The notes below the pieces were generated by a model, which saw only the letters and a program-made list of their open reading frames with translations, searched no databases and was not told where the DNA came from. From Punica granatum (Eukaryota; Streptophyta; Magnoliopsida; Myrtales; Lythraceae), in the NCBI RefSeq assembly GCF_007655135.1, contig NC_045130.1, positions 14,260,001 to 14,324,000 on the forward strand: a stretch of 64,000 nucleotides of DNA, written 5' to 3'. Shown piece by piece: positions 22,459 through 35,483 of the stretch (positions within the stretch are counted from its first letter, which is position 1; each line of letters opens with the position of its first letter). Made by a program: the position numbers and the translations under genes.

Positions 22459-23749
22459 TAATGAATAAAAATTACCGCACCGGACAATAAAGCAAAATAC
22501 AAAAACTTTAAGTAAAGTTCTTTTAGATTTGTGTAATTTACCCCAAAATATGTGTCCTTTTTTTATATTTAAGGATTTTACCAATAATTCAATTAATATA
22601 CACTCAAGTAATTTACTTAAAATATGTCATTAACTCGAAATAAGTATAATTTACTTGATATTGCGATTCCTTAATTACAAATTGGCACAATTTATTTGAT
22701 CATATGATGCTATTATTATTATTATTATTATTATTTGTTATAAGGGAAGCTCATGAACATACAATGAAAGAAAGTCTAACAACTAATAAAGAGACACGTG
22801 TGATCTCACAAAAGTATCGAATCTAGAATCTCTTAGTTATCAATTGAGTATGTGAAACTGCATTACGCCTCTTTTATGTACACCCTCTTTTGTGATGCTA
22901 TATACAGACAATCCCGAGAAAATTGGGTTGAACTGACCAATGGGAGTTCAAATTATAATCTTTTCCATTATTAATTATTATTCCTTTTTTTTTGGATATT
23001 ATATTAGTTATTAGTTCACAAGAACGGAGACGGTGGAAGCTCAGTCAAACAATGCCGACGTAAAATAAATGTGAAATGGAAAATCTCATAATCGACCGGC
23101 CGAATTGCTTACCCAGTCAAACTCTTCCGGCTAATTATTTCCTTACCTTACCGGTTAAGTTGAACATACAGCTCCGTATCCTCCGTAGCCCCACCATGAA
23201 CGATCCTAAGTCAAATGATTCGTGTACCGGTAGATACAAAGCTTTCCATCTCCGGTCGACCAAGTTTTTTCCTTTTAGAGAGCTCGCGGGATCGACTGTT
23301 GTCGGGTTTATTTAAGGAGTTAGTCGATCGGACCAGTGAAGTATTACATTCGATGCGGGATCGGGGTAATGGCCACAGGAGGACGACCAGTTCCTTGGCA
23401 TGGGCCGTTTCCAGTGGCATTATGTCCTTTATTTATCCAACTTGACAGATGACAACTTTGCCTTCTCTGCTGTAATGTTCCGAAAAACCGTTGGAAAGTT
23501 TCCAACCCTCTTTGACCGGTCACCATCACCCCCAAAGTTTTCACCAATGGATCCTTTGACTTTATCCTCCAATTGTCCTCCTTCTTAATCCGCCAATGGA
23601 ACCATTCCTCTCTTGTTCCTAATTTTTTACGAATTTTACGAGACTGACAGGTGACTGACATCATTATATGTATGAATCCAAGAAGAGCAGGCAGCTTTGA
23701 TTGAAGAATCAGCACATACTAATTCATATATAATATCTCTCTCTCGAAG
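22459..23749. other. Spacer and upstream region of the protein phosphatase 2C gene
   Basis: No gene is visible. An ATT triplet run (about 22709-22735) lies in the left part. The right 700 bases are the likely promoter of the plus-strand phosphatase. Open frames on both strands at 23076-23715 overlap and match nothing known. Confidence 0.5.
23442..23560 (+). promoter_or_regulatory. Cluster of W-box cores upstream of the PP2C gene
   Basis: Three TTGAC cores occur on the plus strand at 23442-23446, 23512-23516 (TTGACC) and 23556-23560, about 190-310 bases before the start codon at 23750. WRKY factors bind TTGAC-type W boxes in stress and defence promoters. The motif is short, so chance occurrence is possible. 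Confidence 0.35.
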
Positions 23750-25998
23750 ATGATATATTTATTACTTCAAGAATGTTTACGGATCCTCTCCGTCATCTCT
23801 TTCATGTTCCTCTACTCCCGTCGGAGCCCGAGGAAGATTGTGTCAGTGGCCGTCGTGGCCCGGGACCCTCCTCCTCCTCCTCCTTCTTCTTCGGCGGGGT
23901 TTTCTCCTCGTTCTGGTGCCTTTTCGCCGTCCGGCAATAACGTGCAATATTTAGGAACTTCCAGGGCCTCCAGTACAGGCAGTGTGGAAGTGGTGATTGG
24001 TGAATTGAAGCGGCTCATTGTTGAACCGGCTGGGGGCTCGTTGTACCGCCGCGAAATAATGGTACTGGATTCCCGGCCGACGAGGAGAGCTGCTTCGCCA
24101 AGGTTGAGGAAAAGGCCGGCGGGGCTTGTTTTGCCCGACCACCGGCAGTCTATGGCGGAGTTTAGTGAAATGCGTCGTAACAAGGCAAGCAAGAATGAGG
24201 AGTTTGAGGCCCGGGGGAAGGATTACTTTTTGGCAAGCAAGAAAGGGAGGAGGGAGATCATGGAGGATGGCTATGGAGTAATTGAGGATATATCTGGAGA
24301 TCCCAAGCAGGTCAGAGATATTACATTTGCATCTAATTTACAAATGTATTCTTTTCCTTCATTTTTCGAGTTTCCATGAGAAAAGATCGAGGCCGGAGCA
24401 GTCATTGTGCAGTCGCAAAAGCAAAATAAAAACTTCGACCACCAGGCTTAGAAAACCGTAGGTAGAACTCGATCAACCATTAAGCCAGTCATTTTCTGTT
24501 CTGCATACATAAGAAGAACGCGTTTTCGGGATTGCCATGGACACAAGGAGTGCTTAAAGTTACACGCTTTTTGTTGTTTCATCATGTCCCGCCTTGATGT
24601 GATAACAATATACATGCAGGCATTTTTCGCAGTGATCGATGGACATGGGGGCCGTGCAGCTGCTGATTATGTGGCTGAAAACTTAGGGAGCAACATCCTG
24701 AGAGCAATTGAATCTGCTGGAAAGGACGGTGCCAGTTCCTACGACTTAGAACAGGCCATTCGGGGAGGCTACTTGGACACAGACGAGGAGTTTCTCAGGA
24801 AGGTACACCTACGTATGTATTACTGTTGGAAGGTGGCTTAATATGATATTATGTTGGACAGTTTCAAAGATCAACAGGCATAAAATATGTTGTTTCCATT
24901 GACTTTCATGTAATTTTTTCCGCTATGGAACTGATTTTGACCAGTCGACATAGATGGATGATGAATTTCAAACTCATGAATATATTTTACTAAGAACGCC
25001 AATTTTGATTAAGCAAAGGACCTTGACTTCATTAATCGTGATCACAAGTAAAATCATGGCTGAAGCTTGTGTCACGAGTATTCTATATATCTTTGATTGC
25101 CCAGCTCCATTTGTTTTTGCATTTCACGCCGCCTTTTGAACAATATCTCATGAGATCATATAGAGAAATTACACTAAGAAGATCATGATGAGCCTTGGTA
25201 AATGTTAGAGTTTTTCGGACTCCTACAGGGAGTGATCGGTGGAGCTTGCACAGCCAGCGTGCTATTGAAGAACGGGGAGCTGCATGTTGCGAATGTAGGC
25301 GACTGTAGAGTAGTCTTGAGTAGGAATGGAGTTGCTGATGCATTGACTTCCGACCACCGTCCCAGCAGGGACGATGAACGCCTCCGTATCGAGAGCTCCG
25401 TAAGCATTCGCTTTAGTTACGGCAATAATGAATCAGAATTCTGGTTATTAGGTTGTTCGTTTTGCTTGAAGTATATATATGAGAGTTAGGCTTGGATTGC
25501 AGGGCGGATTCGTGCACTTGCGACATGGAGTATGGAGAGTGCAAGGCTCACTTGCCATTTCCAGAGCTATTGGAGACATCCACCTGAAAGAATGGATCAT
25601 TTCCGAACCTGAGATTAGGATTCTCCCAATCACTTCCGACTGCGAGTTCCTGATTTTGGCCTCTGACGGACTTTGGGACAAGGTACTAAATGAATGTCTC
25701 CAGCAATTATCTTTTTCAGCAATTCTATTTCAATACACTTCTTTTAGGACCGAGCTGCAATCAACGAATGGGATCAATGTGGATGCAACACGTCCCTTGT
25801 CAAGAACTTGACTAACCATTTTACCAAACATTTTGCCAGGTAACAGGTCAAGAGGCAGTCGACGTGGTTTCACAAGAGAAGAGCTTGCAGGAGTCCTGCA
25901 AAAAGCTGGTGGACATGTCTTCATGCCGAGGGAACTTGGATGACATCACCGTGATGGTGATAAATCTTCAGAGTTTTGCCCAGGAAGCTAACTATTGA
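23750..25998 (+). CDS. Protein phosphatase 2C, AP2C/clade-B-like
   Basis: This is a metal-dependent Ser/Thr phosphatase; relatives (AP2C group) dephosphorylate MAP kinases and respond to stress. I assembled five exons, all phase 0: 23750-24310, 24620-24802, 25229-25399, 25503-25682 and 25840-25998. They give 417 residues ending in TGA. Residues 1 to about 155 are a variable N-terminal region with a proline run and many serines and arginines. The catalytic domain then runs [93 protein letters not shown] and [11 protein letters not shown]. The metal-binding aspartates in MED, DGHGG, SDGLWD and LDD are all present, so it should be active. A second ATG at 23801 gives a shorter N-terminus; I used the first. 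The W-box cluster upstream is compatible with stress control. Confidence 0.9.
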
Positions 25999-27605
25999 TC
26001 ACGAAACGTTAAGAATGGAACTATATACACACATGCACGTACAAAGTCACGGACATATATGCCAGTCTAAGACCCGCCCAACAGGCAAGAAACATGAGCC
26101 TACGATGTACATATGCTTGCACAGAATCACATCTTTTGATGCTGAAGTTATAAGACCGGTAGGCAATGGATGGACTAGAATAGAAGAAAGCAGGAGCTCT
26201 CAGTGAGCGAGCTTCCTGACGGAGAAGTTTCAGCGTAATCAAAATTTTCTTTTGCGGGTGCGAAAATTGTGTAATTAAATTCTGTAAGCTGTAGAGAAAT
26301 TGATGTAGCAAGTGGCATAACCCCCCTCATTGGAATCAACGGATTCCAGCATCGATTCTCGACAGCGAGACTGCCATATCCCTTTATATTGCTTTTCTTG
26401 TCCCTTTATTAGGCTGATGACGGGCCCTTCTTGTAACCGAAAATTTTGTCTGCAGTATGCTCTTCTTTTGTAGGCCAGTTTATATGGCATCATTTCCCTA
26501 TATTTCTTCATCTTAATTTCTTACAATACATTGTATAGTCTTTGCGTTACTAATGGAAAAAAGTTTTCTCCCTACCGTGCTTGGCTGTTTATGGACTAAC
26601 CGTGGGTATGCTCATGCAATTTTCATTGAGAATGAATAATGAATGAATGAGGAGGTTCGATCGAGTTCCTTGTTTGAATGCTTGTATGGAATCACGACTT
26701 ATCTGGTATATTTTTCATAATTATATTCTTCAAAATTGAACATTAACATTTTAGATAAGCGAGAATTTACTAGAAAAATGAACAGGTGACGGTTTTCCAA
26801 ATAAATTGGACAGCTGGATGTTGCTCTATATATGCAAAATCCATTACCTTTTCTTCCTAGAGTACGCAAGAGGAGTTGAAAAAACTCCGGTTTTTTTGGT
26901 AACATTGCGATGGTCTGATAATTAGCTCTGATAAAATCTGAGGCTGTCGCGCTGTTTAAGAACCTTTCGTGATGCTGTGAAGAAGAAAAGATCAATTGGT
27001 GGAGTAGAGGCTACCTAGTGGGAGCAATGAAGTCACAACGATAAGAACATCGAATCAACAACTCTTGATTCCGGAGTGTTTGTCTTTTATATCGTTTGTG
27101 TAATGCACAAGGCCAAGATATGTAAGGAAAGCGTTGATTTTCAATGTTGTGTTTGGGAAATAAGAAGGAGAAGGGATAATAATCAGCATGGGAAGTTTAT
27201 TGATATGAATCGAACCTGAGACCTCATCTCACATGGTTGAACATTGGCACTTTCTTTGAGAATGCGTATAAATAAATATGCACTTTCCGTCCATAAGTAC
27301 TAATGTGAGCTTCCCTAGCATGAAAAACATGAGAGCTCCTCTGCCCTAAGCTTTGCGTGATATGTGAAGCTTCAGAGGCCATGGAATTCCAAGCTCTGAC
27401 GCCCAATTGTCACTCACCTCAAACCTAACTCTATAGCAGCCCCTTTCCAAGAAATCCGGGAAAGAGTCACATGCATCAGCAGGCTCTTCCATAACTGAAA
27501 GCTTCACTATAACTCACCATGAGTTCAGAACTTTAATCCCCACGTAGATCTCTTGGATAAGGAAAAAGTTGTTATAGCTGCGTCGATCAAGTTCTTCTCT
27601 TGAGG
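25999..27605. other. Spacer between PP2C and the first DUF604 gene
   Basis: The left side should include the PP2C 3' untranslated region. No other gene is supported. From about 27370 the sequence is recognisably related to the DNA just upstream of the two later DUF604 starts (near 32065 and 51490), for example the ATTCCAAGCTC and GATCTNTTGGA stretches. That segment is therefore the conserved proximal promoter and leader of this family. Confidence 0.55.
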
Positions 27606-29732
27606 ATGTCGATGGATGGTTCCCCCGTTTCCAGCTCGGTGAAGCAAAAATTGGGCCATCTGTTGCCGGGAGGCCTGGGCAGGGCAATGGCTGTACTGGG
27701 GCTCTTGTTGCTTCTGTTCTATGTGTTCTCCTTCAATTACCCGTACAGCCAAGACTCAGCCTCCAATATATACCTCCACTTCCCGCACAAGTGGTGGGCC
27801 TCGCTTTCTGGTGGCGCCACCACCGCTACTCCGACCAACCTCAGCCACATTGTTTTCAGAGTCTTCAGTTCCTTGAAAATGTGGGAAGCCAGGAAGGTTT
27901 ACCTGGAATCCTGGTGGCGGCCGAATATAACACGGGGGTACCTCTTCGTGGATGGACTCACAAAGAATGAGTCTCTCTGCCCCTATACATGTCCCCCAAT
28001 CCTGATAAACGAGGACATCACGAACTGGGAGATATACCCACTGATCAAGAACCCTGTACAGGTCCACATGGTCCGGAGCATCATGGAGGTGTTCAGGCAG
28101 GGGGATCAGGACGTCAGATGGTTCGTGATGGCAGATGACGATTCAGTGCTCTTCCTGGACAACATAGTAGAAGTGCTATCAAAGTACGACCATACCAAGT
28201 ACTTCTACCTCGGTGCCAGCTCAGAATCGATTCTCTCGAACGCTTACATATCATTCGGGATGGGCTTTGGGGGAGGTGGTCTTGCCCTAAGCTACCCCTT
28301 GGTGGCAGCAATGTCAAAGAAGTTGGATGGCTATATTAAGAGATACCCTAACTTATGGTCCGACCATCTTATTTATATGTGCATACTTGACCTAGGAGTT
28401 GCTATTTCTCAGCAAAAAGGATTTCACCAGGTATGGAAATGGTTTCCAAGTTCAGCAGTCTTTTCCCAAAAAACTCGACGCTTCTCTGACACTCTTACAC
28501 TACAATCTTTCAACTTTAATTTGTTGCAGATTGATCTCCGTGAAAATATAGCTGGATTCTTGTCGTCCCACCCGCAGTCTCCCCTCCTTTCCCTCCACCA
28601 CTTCGATGTGGTGGACCCTATCTTCCCATCCATGAACCGAACCGAGTCAAACCGTCACCTCATGAAGGCTGCAGGAGTCGATCAATCCCGACTCTTACAG
28701 CAAACAATATGCTACCAAAGGGAGAAGAATTGGTCCATTTCAATCTCCTGGGGTCACTCCGCCCACATCTATGAGAACTTGTTGCCCCGACACATTCTTC
28801 AGATGCCCATCGAGACGTTCAAGCCTTGGATCTGGAATGCAAAGTGGCCCAAGTTTATGTTCAACACGAGACCTGTCAAGAGCGACCCCTGCGAGGCCCC
28901 GCATTGGTTCTTCTTTGAGTCCATAGAGAGCAAGAACAAGGACGACGTCAATACGACTTACAGCAGAGCAGAAAAGCGCGGGCTCAGCCCTTGCTCACTC
29001 GGCGGAAACCACTCTGCAGATCATATCAACAGAATCCAGGTGTTTTCTCCTGCGAAAACACGCCTCAAGGTAAACCAGAAAACCGTTGATTTTATCCCTC
29101 TTACATCGAAATTCTTTTCCGCCAATCACTTGGTAGAATCATAGATAGGATAAAATGATCCAGTTGTCGAGATCAAGGATGAAACTATTTCAATTAGCTT
29201 CACAATTTTTTATCAACCAATTGGAAATTTGGAACCTTGATCAAATTAGACTCAGCTAATTAGGATTCAAGTCTTCTATTTTCTCGTGCGGAAAATGCAT
29301 TCGGAAATCCTTTTTCTTTTCGTCTTCAAAGTCATAACTAGATTTTCATGATTTCGAGAAAGCACTCATTCATAATCCACGTGAATCCCTTTTATACATT
29401 CCACATACACTTTTGATCCATTTTCCGTATTCTACTACTGCAATAGAGTTTATAAACTGGAATCCTAAATGGAGCAGCTTTTCACTATCTCCCCACTTAT
29501 AACATGAAATCCGGGTGCAGGCATTTGAAACCGGATGTTTTCATATAGGAGGTCACAGATCGATTATTCAGAAGAACCTTCAGCCTCGATAGACAGTCGA
29601 TTCTCAATTTGGTTCTGTATATGTTTTTCACAGGTAGGAAGAGTAGAGTGCTGCGATGTATTGTCTCTTTCAGATGAGAATACCACAAATGTCAGAATCA
29701 GGCCTTGCATGGAAGCCGAAGCAATTGCCTAG
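27606..29732 (+). CDS. DUF604 fringe-like glycosyltransferase, copy A (intact)
   Basis: This is a type II Golgi-type protein of the plant DUF604 family, related to fringe/GT31 beta-1,3-glycosyltransferases. Donor and acceptor are unknown. Three exons: 27606-28430, 28530-29069 and 29634-29732, giving 487 residues ending MEAEAIA. Residues about 24-46 are the membrane anchor (AMAVLGLLLLLFYVFSF). The lumenal domain carries ESWWRPNITRGYLFVDG, the metal-binding DxD motif in WFVMADDDSVLFLDN (near residue 176), GASSES, MGFGGGGLALSYPL, WSDHLIY, and the C-terminal DPCEAPHWFFFES and IRPCMEA blocks with conserved cysteines. The start is the ATG at 27606, in the same GAGGATGTCG context as the other copies. 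Intron 1 is only 99 nt, has no stop codon and is a multiple of three, so it can be read through. This copy lies outside the large duplicated blocks and is the most diverged. Confidence 0.9.
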
Positions 29733-29968
29733 AACCGCATATATCAGTACAGATGCAGAGTGGTAGATTTTTTATACCTTCACTTTCCTATGTGAAGCGA
29801 AGAAAAACCTATACCGATCTCAAGAATGTAAACTATGTCATCAGTTGAATCGACGTCTAAATAATAGCCCTGAAGAATGTCTTATCTTATGGGGTGAATC
29901 TGATTTCGACTTTTTTAACTGCATTCACCATTGCATCTGTTGAACACCAATACAGCAAGCATAATATC

Positions 29969-30662
29969 TGATGCGGACCTCACGAAGGATTGTGAAACCC
30001 GACGACCAACTTGAATCGATTCTCAGATTGCCAAACACAGATTTAGATGAAGAGAATTATTGACCCGTTGTTTATGGAGAAACAAGAACCAACACTATCA
30101 AGACAATGATTATTGACCCATTGTTTATGAAGAAACAAGAACCAATAAAATCAAATTGTGCCGAACAATCACAAGCTGTCACACTTGTCTGTTCGAAAGA
30201 GTTCAATGAAGAACAAATGAGAAAATCTCACCAAAATACCATAATAGTCTGCCTATGATCAGCTACTTAGCCTCCTTTATATAAGCCTAGGAGAAACTAG
30301 AAATTAACAAACTTGGCAACTGGAATAACCTTAGTTTCCTAAAACCAGAAATAACAAAGGAAACTAAATAAAGGTTATCTAGAATAGTTGGCAGTCCTTT
30401 ATTCCATTTTCAGTATCTCATGGCAAGTTAGTTGAATAAAGTCCTTTGGAGACCCAATTGAATTAGACTCTTCTTGGCCCAAAAAGCCCATCAACAAGCT
30501 CTCCTTAACTTGTTGGATTTGTCTGGCCTTTGTCCGTGTGATTGGCCCACTCAGAAGATGCAAGCCTCCAAGATCTTGTGCATCAGCTTCCTCTTCACGA
30601 GTCCGACTTCCAAGCTCGTGTGCATCAGCCTCATTGTCATGCCCACGATCCTCATCAATATC
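29969..30662 (-). mobile_element. 3' end of a Ty3/gypsy-type LTR retrotransposon (truncated)
   Basis: Read on the minus strand, 30496 to 29969 starts TGTTGATGGGC and ends GGTCCGCATCA, with LTR-style TG...CA ends and a TATATAAAGG box inside (about 30270-30283). A purine-rich tract (AAGTTAAGGAGAGC) just before it fits the polypurine primer, making this the 3' LTR. Upstream of that, an open frame carries an acidic tail and SGPITRTKARQIQQV, resembling the C-terminal tail of plant gypsy polyproteins. The rest of the element is missing. Inside the LTR, a stretch containing ATTATTGACCC and AAACAAGAACCAA occurs twice in tandem (about 30056-30145). The family assignment is tentative. Confidence 0.5.
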
Positions 30663-30663
30663 C

Positions 30664-32300
30664 CCACCTGCAAAACTTGGAAATCCTTGAACAAATCTAC
30701 TGGAAAAGGAAAAACGGAAGTTTCACGGATAGTCTCATGGTGGACACCGCAAAAATGTCTCTCCAACTCAAATGGCGGAACGATATTGCAGCACTCAACA
30801 TCAGTTTGTGCTAGTGCAGCAGAACTTGTTGCTCGAGAACAAAAGCTAGCACTTGGTAGCTACATGATAATTCTCTTATGTCTTAGAATACTCTTGTTCG
30901 TTGATAACCTTTAACCTTTTGCAGAAAACCACGTATCGTATCCCGTCGACTTGGAATTTTGACATGTCAAGTTAATCAAAACTTAAGGAAAATATATTTA
31001 TTAGTAAGTAGATGGAGAGGCATGCAAAGTTTTTCAGGTTAATGAGACCACAAACTTCCGACAACCGATGCAGCGATCCAAACCCGAGGAGAGAGAGGCG
31101 GGAAAGGGTGGAGGAGAGGAGAGAGAGTTTTTTTTTTTCAATCTTATCTTTCATTTTATTTATTTTAGTTTAATTAAAATTTTTTAAAAATGAAGTTTTT
31201 ATTGTAAAGTTCGTGCCACACGTTGGATGCATTTGACACTCGCATTTGACACTCTAGCTACTATGGTTGTCATCGCAATGGTAGGAACGGGATGGGAAAT
31301 AATGTAGGCCCAAATGATTTTTATCCCTAAGAAGAAACAACTGTTTGAGGGGAAGTTCTAACAAGACATAGGGTTGGGGTGACATATTTGGTACGTCAAT
31401 TTAAGTTTTAGTATTTCGATTCAAGTGTTTACAGTTTGGGATGGAATGTACAAAGTATTAACTATTTGAATTGAAATATCAAATACTTGAACTAAAAATA
31501 AAAGTAAACAATACTTGTACTTATTACGAGTATTAGAAAGCACTAAGTACTTGAATTAAAAGTATTAAATTATCACCGTGACTCGTTATCATGTTAGATG
31601 GACCTCTCTTTGAGGAAGTTCAACCGTCAGAAATGAGTTTCCAAGTTTTGTAGATTTCACAGGAAGAATCAAATTCTTCCTTGCAATTGTAAGTGCGATA
31701 GGCATTCCTGGTCGCGCTATCATAGTTCATATATTGAGAATAAAGATATTTGTCTTTTGATAAGCCAGAGAAAAAGGTTTTGGGGCAATGGCTTCAGGTT
31801 TGTTATGAGCTGGGGAGTGTTTTATATTTTTCGGTTATAAGAGAGGCATAATGAGCCTGACAGAAGAATGAATTTCCATCGATGAGAATCAAAGAAAAAA
31901 AAATTAATTTTAATTTTAGCACTTTCCATGTGGGGCACTCACGATCTTAAACAGCCCAAAAAGGGAAGGCCCGTCAATTCAAGTGTGAGCATCTAAGCAT
32001 GATATACACGAGAAATGTTCTCCTTGTCGTAAGATCTGCGTTTAATGTCTGCTTTAGACATCATAGAATTCCAAGCTCCAACGACTTTTTATCGCTTTGT
32101 CTTATATCTCTCGACTCTATTGCTGCCCCTTCTCAGTAAGTCCAAGATAAACAATCGCATGCACTAGCAGACTACTCCATGCTAAAAAGCTTCAATGTAA
32201 CCCACTAAGAGTTCACATTCTGTTCTAAATACCCCAAAGATCTATTGGACTAGTTGTTATAGTTGCATCAGTCGATCTCTTCTCTGCGTGTGCCTCGAGG
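30664..32300. other. Upstream region of DUF604 copy B
   Basis: The plus-strand open frame covering 30474-30914 is not a convincing gene: its left part runs through the retroelement end, and its right part has a mutated counterpart at 50290-50530. The segment 31770-32300 is well conserved with 51190-51728 and should contain the promoter and leader of copy B. I see nothing else in this stretch. Confidence 0.5.
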
Positions 32301-34286
32301 ATGTCGCTGCAGACTTACCAACTCATGGTGAAGCAGAGATTCAGCCAGCTGCTGCCGGGAGGCCCGTCCAGGGCAATGGCTGTCTCGGGTCTCTTGTTGC
32401 TTCTATTCTATGTGTTCTCCTTCAATTACTGGTCCAGCCAAGATCATTCTGATCTCCACCTCCCCTTCGCGCACAAGTGGCGAGCCTGGTCGTCGGGCGG
32501 CACCAACACCGATCCTCCGACCAACCTCAGCCACATCGTGTTTGGGATTGTTGGTTCCTTGAAAACGTGGAAAGGCAGGAAAGCCTACCTCGAATCCTGG
32601 TGGCGGCCAAATATTAGCCGGGGGTACCTCTTCCTAGATGGACGCCCGGATAATGAGTCCCTCTGCCCTTATACCTGTCCCCAGATTCTGATAAACGAGG
32701 ACATCAGAAAATGGAAGATTTACCCATTGCTCAAGTATCCCGTATCGGTCCGCGTAGCATGGAGCATCGTGGAGGCATTCAGACAGGGGGATAATGACGT
32801 AAGATGGTACGTGATAGCAGATGACGACACCGTGCTCTTCATGGACAACATAGTACAAGTGCTGTCAAAGTACGACCACACCAAGTACTACTACCTTGGT
32901 GCCAGCTCAGAATCTATTCTCTCAAACGTTTACATGTCGTTTGAGATGGGCTTTGGAGGAGCCGGTTTCGCCCTAAGCTACCCCTTGGTGGTAGCAATGG
33001 CAAAGAAATTAGATGGGTGTATTAAGAGATACCCAAACATGTGGTCCGACCATCTTATTTATATATGCATACTCGACCTAGGAGTTGCTATATCTCGGCA
33101 AAAGGGGTTTCACCAGGTATGGAAAATGTTTTCCAAGTTGTCCAATCTTTGCTGTACGCGGAGATATATATCTGAAAAAACTCAATGCTTCTGTCTTTGA
33201 ACTCGTATTCCTTGCAGATTGATCTCCATGATAATATAGCAGGCTTCTTGTCATCACACCCACAGTCTCCTATCCTTTCCCTCCACCACATCAACGTGGT
33301 GGATCCGATCTTTCCATCCATGAACCGATCCGAGTCGATCAGCCACCTCATGAAGCCTGCAGGAGTCGATCAATCCCGACTCTTACAGCAAACCATATGC
33401 TACCAAAGGGAGAAAAATTGGTCCATTTCTGTCTCCTGGGGTTACTCTGTCCACATTTATGAGACTGCAGTGCCTCGGTACGTTCTTCAGATGCCCATTG
33501 AGACGTTCAGGCCTTGGATCAAGAATGCAAAGTGGCCCATGTTTATGTTCAACACAAGGCCGGCCAAGAATGACCCCTGCGAGACTCCGCATTGGTTCTT
33601 CTTCGAGTCCATAGAGAGTGAGAACAAGGATGTCTTTGTTACGACTTACACTAGAGCAGAGAAGCGTCGGCTCAGCCCTTGCTCGCTTGGTAGGAACCAC
33701 TCTGCAGATCGTATCAACAGAGTTCAGGTGTTTTCTCCTGTGAAAACACGCCTAGAGGTAATTAGAAACCATTGATCATTTCATCTTTCTTACATCAAAA
33801 TCATTTTTTTCCTATCACTAGGTAGATAGGATTATTACAGCTTTTTTGGAAGTTCGCTTTTGAACCGATCTTATTGTTGGATGAGCTAGGACTATCTGGT
33901 TCTTGAAATGAAGGATAAAACTGTTTCAATTGGCTTCACTATTCTCAATCAAACCTGATTAACATTTGGAGCTTCTTACCTGTCTGAAAATGCATCTGAA
34001 AGATGAAATCAATACTAGATTTTCATGATTTCATGAAAGCGCTCATTCCTAATCCATCTCCATGCACTTTTAACCTGTTTCCCATACTTGGTACATGAGG
34101 CCCCCTGATTACTATTATGAACTTGCAACCTCAACAGACAGTCGATTCGATCCTCAATTCGGTTGTATACATGTCTTTTCACAGGCAGGAAGAGCAGAGT
34201 GCTGTGATGTAGTGTCTCTTTCAGACAACACCACAACAGTCAGAATCAGGCCTTGCATGGAAGCTGAAGAGATTGCCATTGTTTAG
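32301..34286 (+). CDS. DUF604 fringe-like glycosyltransferase, copy B (intact)
   Basis: Three exons: 32301-33116, 33218-33757 and 34185-34286. They close in frame to 485 residues ending MEAEEIAIV. The layout matches copy A: a short cytosolic tail, a membrane anchor (AMAVSGLLLLLFYVFSF), then a fringe-like lumenal domain with ESWWRPNISRGYLFLDG, the DxD motif in WYVIADDDTVLFMDN, GASSES, MGFGGAGFALSYPL and WSDHLIYICILDLG, and the DPCETPHWFFFES and RPCMEAEE C-terminal blocks. The acceptor specificity of the family is not known. It is the gene of block 1 corresponding to the broken copy C of block 2, and it is much closer to copies C and F than to copy A. Splice sites (CAG|GTATGG ... TTGCAG|ATTGA; GAG|GTAATT ... 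CACAG|GCAGG) are conserved among the copies. Confidence 0.9.
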
Positions 34287-35143
34287 CTCCGCATATATAT
34301 AAGTATTAAACAGGAAGATCATTGATTTCATTTTTCTCTTTCTATGTGAATGATTATTTTTCGGAAGCAAAAAAAGCCTATACCGATCTTAAGAACGTAA
34401 ACTGTGTCATCAATTGGTTCAGCATACAAATACCTGCTCTTGAGAATGTCTTATATGTGGCAAAACCGATTTCGACTATTGGATATGTACATGGTGATAT
34501 GTGCATTGCTCTTCCTGGTTAGGGAGTTGAATGGAGTCTGTACACATTAAAAGATTTCTTTTGGATTACGAAGCTTGTGTCCCGTTTCTCATATCCATAG
34601 TTTCTCTTCTCATTCTTCCGGTCTACTATCAATCACTAGTGGTAGATGGAACTTCAACTTCCATTTACACAACACAGAGAAACACTAATTCCACCAAGAT
34701 CTCAGCAATATTAAGTCGGGTAACTTATAAGTTGCCCAATGATTCAACTTAGACATTACATCATGTATAAACTGCAGCCACATAAAACTGACAGGAAAAA
34801 TTCATAAATCCCGAAACCCAAAAAAAAAAAAAAAAATCCGAGCCGAGCTCACCGGAAAAAATGACACCCAAAAATCTGGTTAGTAATTAGGTCGGGTTTG
34901 TCCTTCAATGTCTATTGTCGAGTCAGGCTTCGGAATCTGGAAAGGCAACTCGACAGGACTTGACCTAACCCGAATTGAGCCAACATTAATCAATTTAAAA
35001 TTCAACTTATTAAATTAAGAAGAAAAAGATAAAACAGCAAACCTAACCCACTCACTGCTCAATCTCCTCCCCCTGCCCTAATTCAATAAATTAACGTATG
35101 TGTTTATTTCAATTTAATTAAATAAGTGCTTAAAATTAGTCAA

Positions 35144-35483
35144 AGCTCGTTTGGTTTTAGAGTTATTTTTTTAACTCTATTTCACTTAATTCCACTTATC
35201 TTCAATTAAACAATTCAATTATTAATGTTCAATTTTTTTTCAATTTTTTAACCATTCAATTCAATTTTTAATATTAAATTCTTTCAACTATTCATTACTT
35301 TTTCCACAATTCAACAATACTATCTAACTTTTTCTCAACTATTCATTACTTTTTCACACTTTTTCTCATAATTCAACAACATAATTATTACAACGTAATT
35401 AAATATACATATATATATATATATATACACACACAAAGTTAGAGTAGAGTTGAGATTAACTCAACTCTAAAATCAAATGAGCT
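35144..35483. mobile_element. MITE with 21-bp terminal inverted repeats, block 1 copy
   Basis: The left end AGCTCGTTTGGTTTTAGAGTT and right end AACTCTAAAATCAAATGAGCT are near-perfect inverted repeats. The inside is AT-rich with no coding. A shortened copy sits at the matching place in block 2 (54396-54708), so the insertion predates the block duplication. A related left half occurs at about 45460-45720. Confidence 0.72.

Noticed and set aside
28431..28529. Treating DUF604 copy A as one uninterrupted exon (27606-29144)
   Set aside because: The insert interrupts a block that is continuous across an intron in copies B, C and F, and the GT..AG sites are conserved at the same place.
30474..30914. 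146-codon plus-strand frame as a gene
   Set aside because: It crosses the end of a minus-strand LTR element into block sequence, and its counterpart in block 2 is not open. No domain is recognised.
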